Shown: in pieces, positions 55,956 to 57,102 of the stretch
Layout: each line of letters begins with the position of its first letter
Numbering within the stretch: position 1 is the stretch's first letter
DNA from: an uncultured Acidobacteriota bacterium
Lineage (GTDB): Bacteria; Acidobacteriota; CAIWXX01
Length of the DNA stretch: 57,102 nucleotides
Assembly: GCA_903916735.1 (NCBI GenBank)
Contig: CAIWXX010000128.1
Coordinates: 1-57,102 of the forward strand
Reading direction: 5' to 3'
Position numbers and translations under genes: made by a program
The notes under the pieces: model-generated
What the model saw: only the letters and a program-made list of their open reading frames with translations
Told to the model about the DNA's origin: nothing
Database searches by the model: none

Positions 55956-57102
55956 ATGAGCGAAAGACTGCACGTCTTGATTGTTGAGGACAACCCGGCC
56001 GACGCCGACATGATGCGCATCGCGATGCCGGAAACTGGGCCCATACGATTTCATAGCGAATCCGTGGCGCGGCTTTCCGATGCCCTCGCCCGGCTTGCGA
56101 CCGGCGGAATAGACATTGTATTAACAGATCTCGGGCTTCCCGACAGCCAGGGACTCGCGACCTTTCGGAAGCTGCGCCAAGCGGCGCCAGGACTTGCGAT
56201 CATTGTGCTGACGGGCAACGACGATCAGGAAATGGCCGTAGCCGCGGTACGGGAAGGCGCCCAGGACTTCCTAATCAAGGGTCAGATCAGCGGGAATATG
56301 ATCGTGCGTGCGGTGCGCTACGCCATCGAGCGCAAGCGGGCGGAGGAGGAAATCGCACGCACGCTGTCCCTTCTGGAGTCCACAATGGAGTCCACCGCCG
56401 ATGGGATTATGGTTGCGGACGGCAAAGGCGGGATCACTCTGTTCAATGTGAAATTCAGGGAGATTTGGGGTATTACCGAGGCAATTATCGCTTCCAAAGA
56501 CGATAATGCCGCAATCAGCTTCGTCCTTGATCAACTCAAGGAACCGGAAATCTTCCTTAAAACAGTACGTGATCTGTACGGCGCGCCGGAGAAAATCAGT
56601 TTCGATGTGCTGGAGTTAAAGGATGGCCGAGTGCTCGAGCGATACTCGCAGCCCCAGCGGATTGGCGATTCAGTGATCGGTCGTGTCTGGAGTTTCCGCG
56701 ATGTCACTCAGCGCAAGCAGGCGGAGGCGAAGAAGGCAGCACTCGAGGCCCAGAACCGACAACTCCAGAAGGCCGAAAGCCTAGGCCGCATGGCCGGGGC
56801 AATTGCCCATTACTTCAACAACCAGCTCGGAGTGGTGATTGGGAATCTGGAGTTGGCCATGGTGGAACTGCCTCAAGGGGCGCGGCCATACGAAAACATC
56901 ACCTCGGCCATGGAAGCTTCCAACAAGGCGGCAAAGATGAGCGGTCTGATGCTGACCTACCTCGGGCAATCGTTCGACAAACGTGAGGCAATGGATCTCT
57001 CCGATGCCTGCTTACGGAGCCTGCCCATGCTCCAGGCCGTTATGCCGGAAAACGTGGTCATGGAAACCGATTTGCCCTCCCCCGGGCCGATCATTATGGC
57101 AA
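55956..57102 (+). CDS. Receiver-PAS-histidine kinase, cut by the window end
   Basis: At least 382 codons from ATG 55956, still open at the last base. Receiver (LIVEDNPADADMM; IDIVLTDLGLPDSQG; DFLIKGQI) about 1-125, PAS about 140-255 (ESTADGIMVADGKGGITLFN), then a HisKA box GRMAGAIAHYFNNQLGVVIG. The residue after the phospho-accepting His is Tyr, where the related kinases in this window have Asp (HDFNN). The rest of the kinase is outside the window. It follows the Rcp1-like gene by 14 bases, so three signalling genes form one operon. Confidence 0.85.
   Translation, partial: MSERLHVLIVEDNPADADMMRIAMPETGPIRFHSESVARLSDALARLATGGIDIVLTDLGLPDSQGLATFRKLRQAAPGLAIIVLTGNDDQEMAVAAVREGAQDFLIKGQISGNMIVRAVRYAIERKRAEEEIARTLSLLESTMESTADGIMVADGKGGITLFNVKFREIWGITEAIIASKDDNAAISFVLDQLKEPEIFLKTVRDLYGAPEKISFDVLELKDGRVLERYSQPQRIGDSVIGRVWSFRDVTQRKQAEAKKAALEAQNRQLQKAESLGRMAGAIAHYFNNQLGVVIGNLELAMVELPQGARPYENITSAMEASNKAAKMSGLMLTYLGQSFDKREAMDLSDACLRSLPMLQAVMPENVVMETDLPSPGPIIMA

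Overview
The window comes from a Gram-negative-type (diderm) bacterium with AGGAGG-like ribosome binding sites. The evidence for an outer membrane is a Wza-type exporter, an outer-membrane beta-barrel, periplasmic sensor kinases and a large alpha-2-macroglobulin. I cannot name the phylum. Many multi-PAS hybrid kinases, an archaeal-type topoisomerase VI A subunit, dispersed GC-rich hairpin repeats and decaying toxin/ATPase genes would fit an environmental, poorly sampled lineage. No rRNA, tRNA or CRISPR array was recognised.

Layout. (1) 1-7.5 kb is an accessory, decaying region. It holds two PIN (VapC-like) toxin fragments, one intact and one deleted copy of an AAA-ATPase/PD-(D/E)XK nuclease, remnants of two other ATPase families, an intact and a broken zinc-ribbon membrane gene, a 32-bp copy of the 5' end of a WecA-like gene, and a small ROK-kinase scrap. 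(2) 7.5-21.3 kb is an exopolysaccharide locus. A secreted glycosidase-like protein lies on the + strand. A long minus-strand operon is headed by a NusG/RfaH-type antiterminator and continues with TPR proteins, a beta-barrel, Wza, a Wzc-type tyrosine autokinase, an O-antigen polymerase/ligase, a CpsB/YwqE-type phosphatase and a TPR membrane protein. It contains no glycosyltransferases or flippase, so the sugar-building genes must lie elsewhere; only the WecA-like initiator (2.9 kb) is nearby. (3) 21.4-30 kb holds metabolic genes: a deoxyhypusine-synthase-like protein, GmhA, a sodium:solute symporter with a 34-residue companion peptide, a cysteine-desulfurase-like enzyme, MetK and an orphan Top6A. 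(4) 30-57 kb is dominated by phosphorelay proteins (six or more kinases/response regulators, two of them very large), with an alpha-2-macroglobulin, a PKD-sulfatase-modifying-factor protein, and an MBL-fold/CheR-like pair between them.

The most informative features are repeats. A roughly 200-bp non-coding element (here R1) occurs as two near-full copies, one truncated copy and possibly one end-only remnant. One copy (20539-20747) sits inside one arm of a roughly 710-bp duplicated segment while the other arm keeps the empty site, so the insertion, its exact ends and a 7-bp target duplication (GAGAGCC) can be read directly. A second repeat (R2) has two copies; a short hairpin in it has changed two base pairs in a compensatory way. 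One R2 copy lies next to a decayed REP-type tyrosine transposase gene. Other points of note are an orphan bacterial Top6A, two ATPase-nuclease paralogues whose promoters place TGnTATAAT 6-8 bases before the start codon (possible leaderless mRNAs), and two signalling domains in which a normally acidic catalytic-site residue is replaced.
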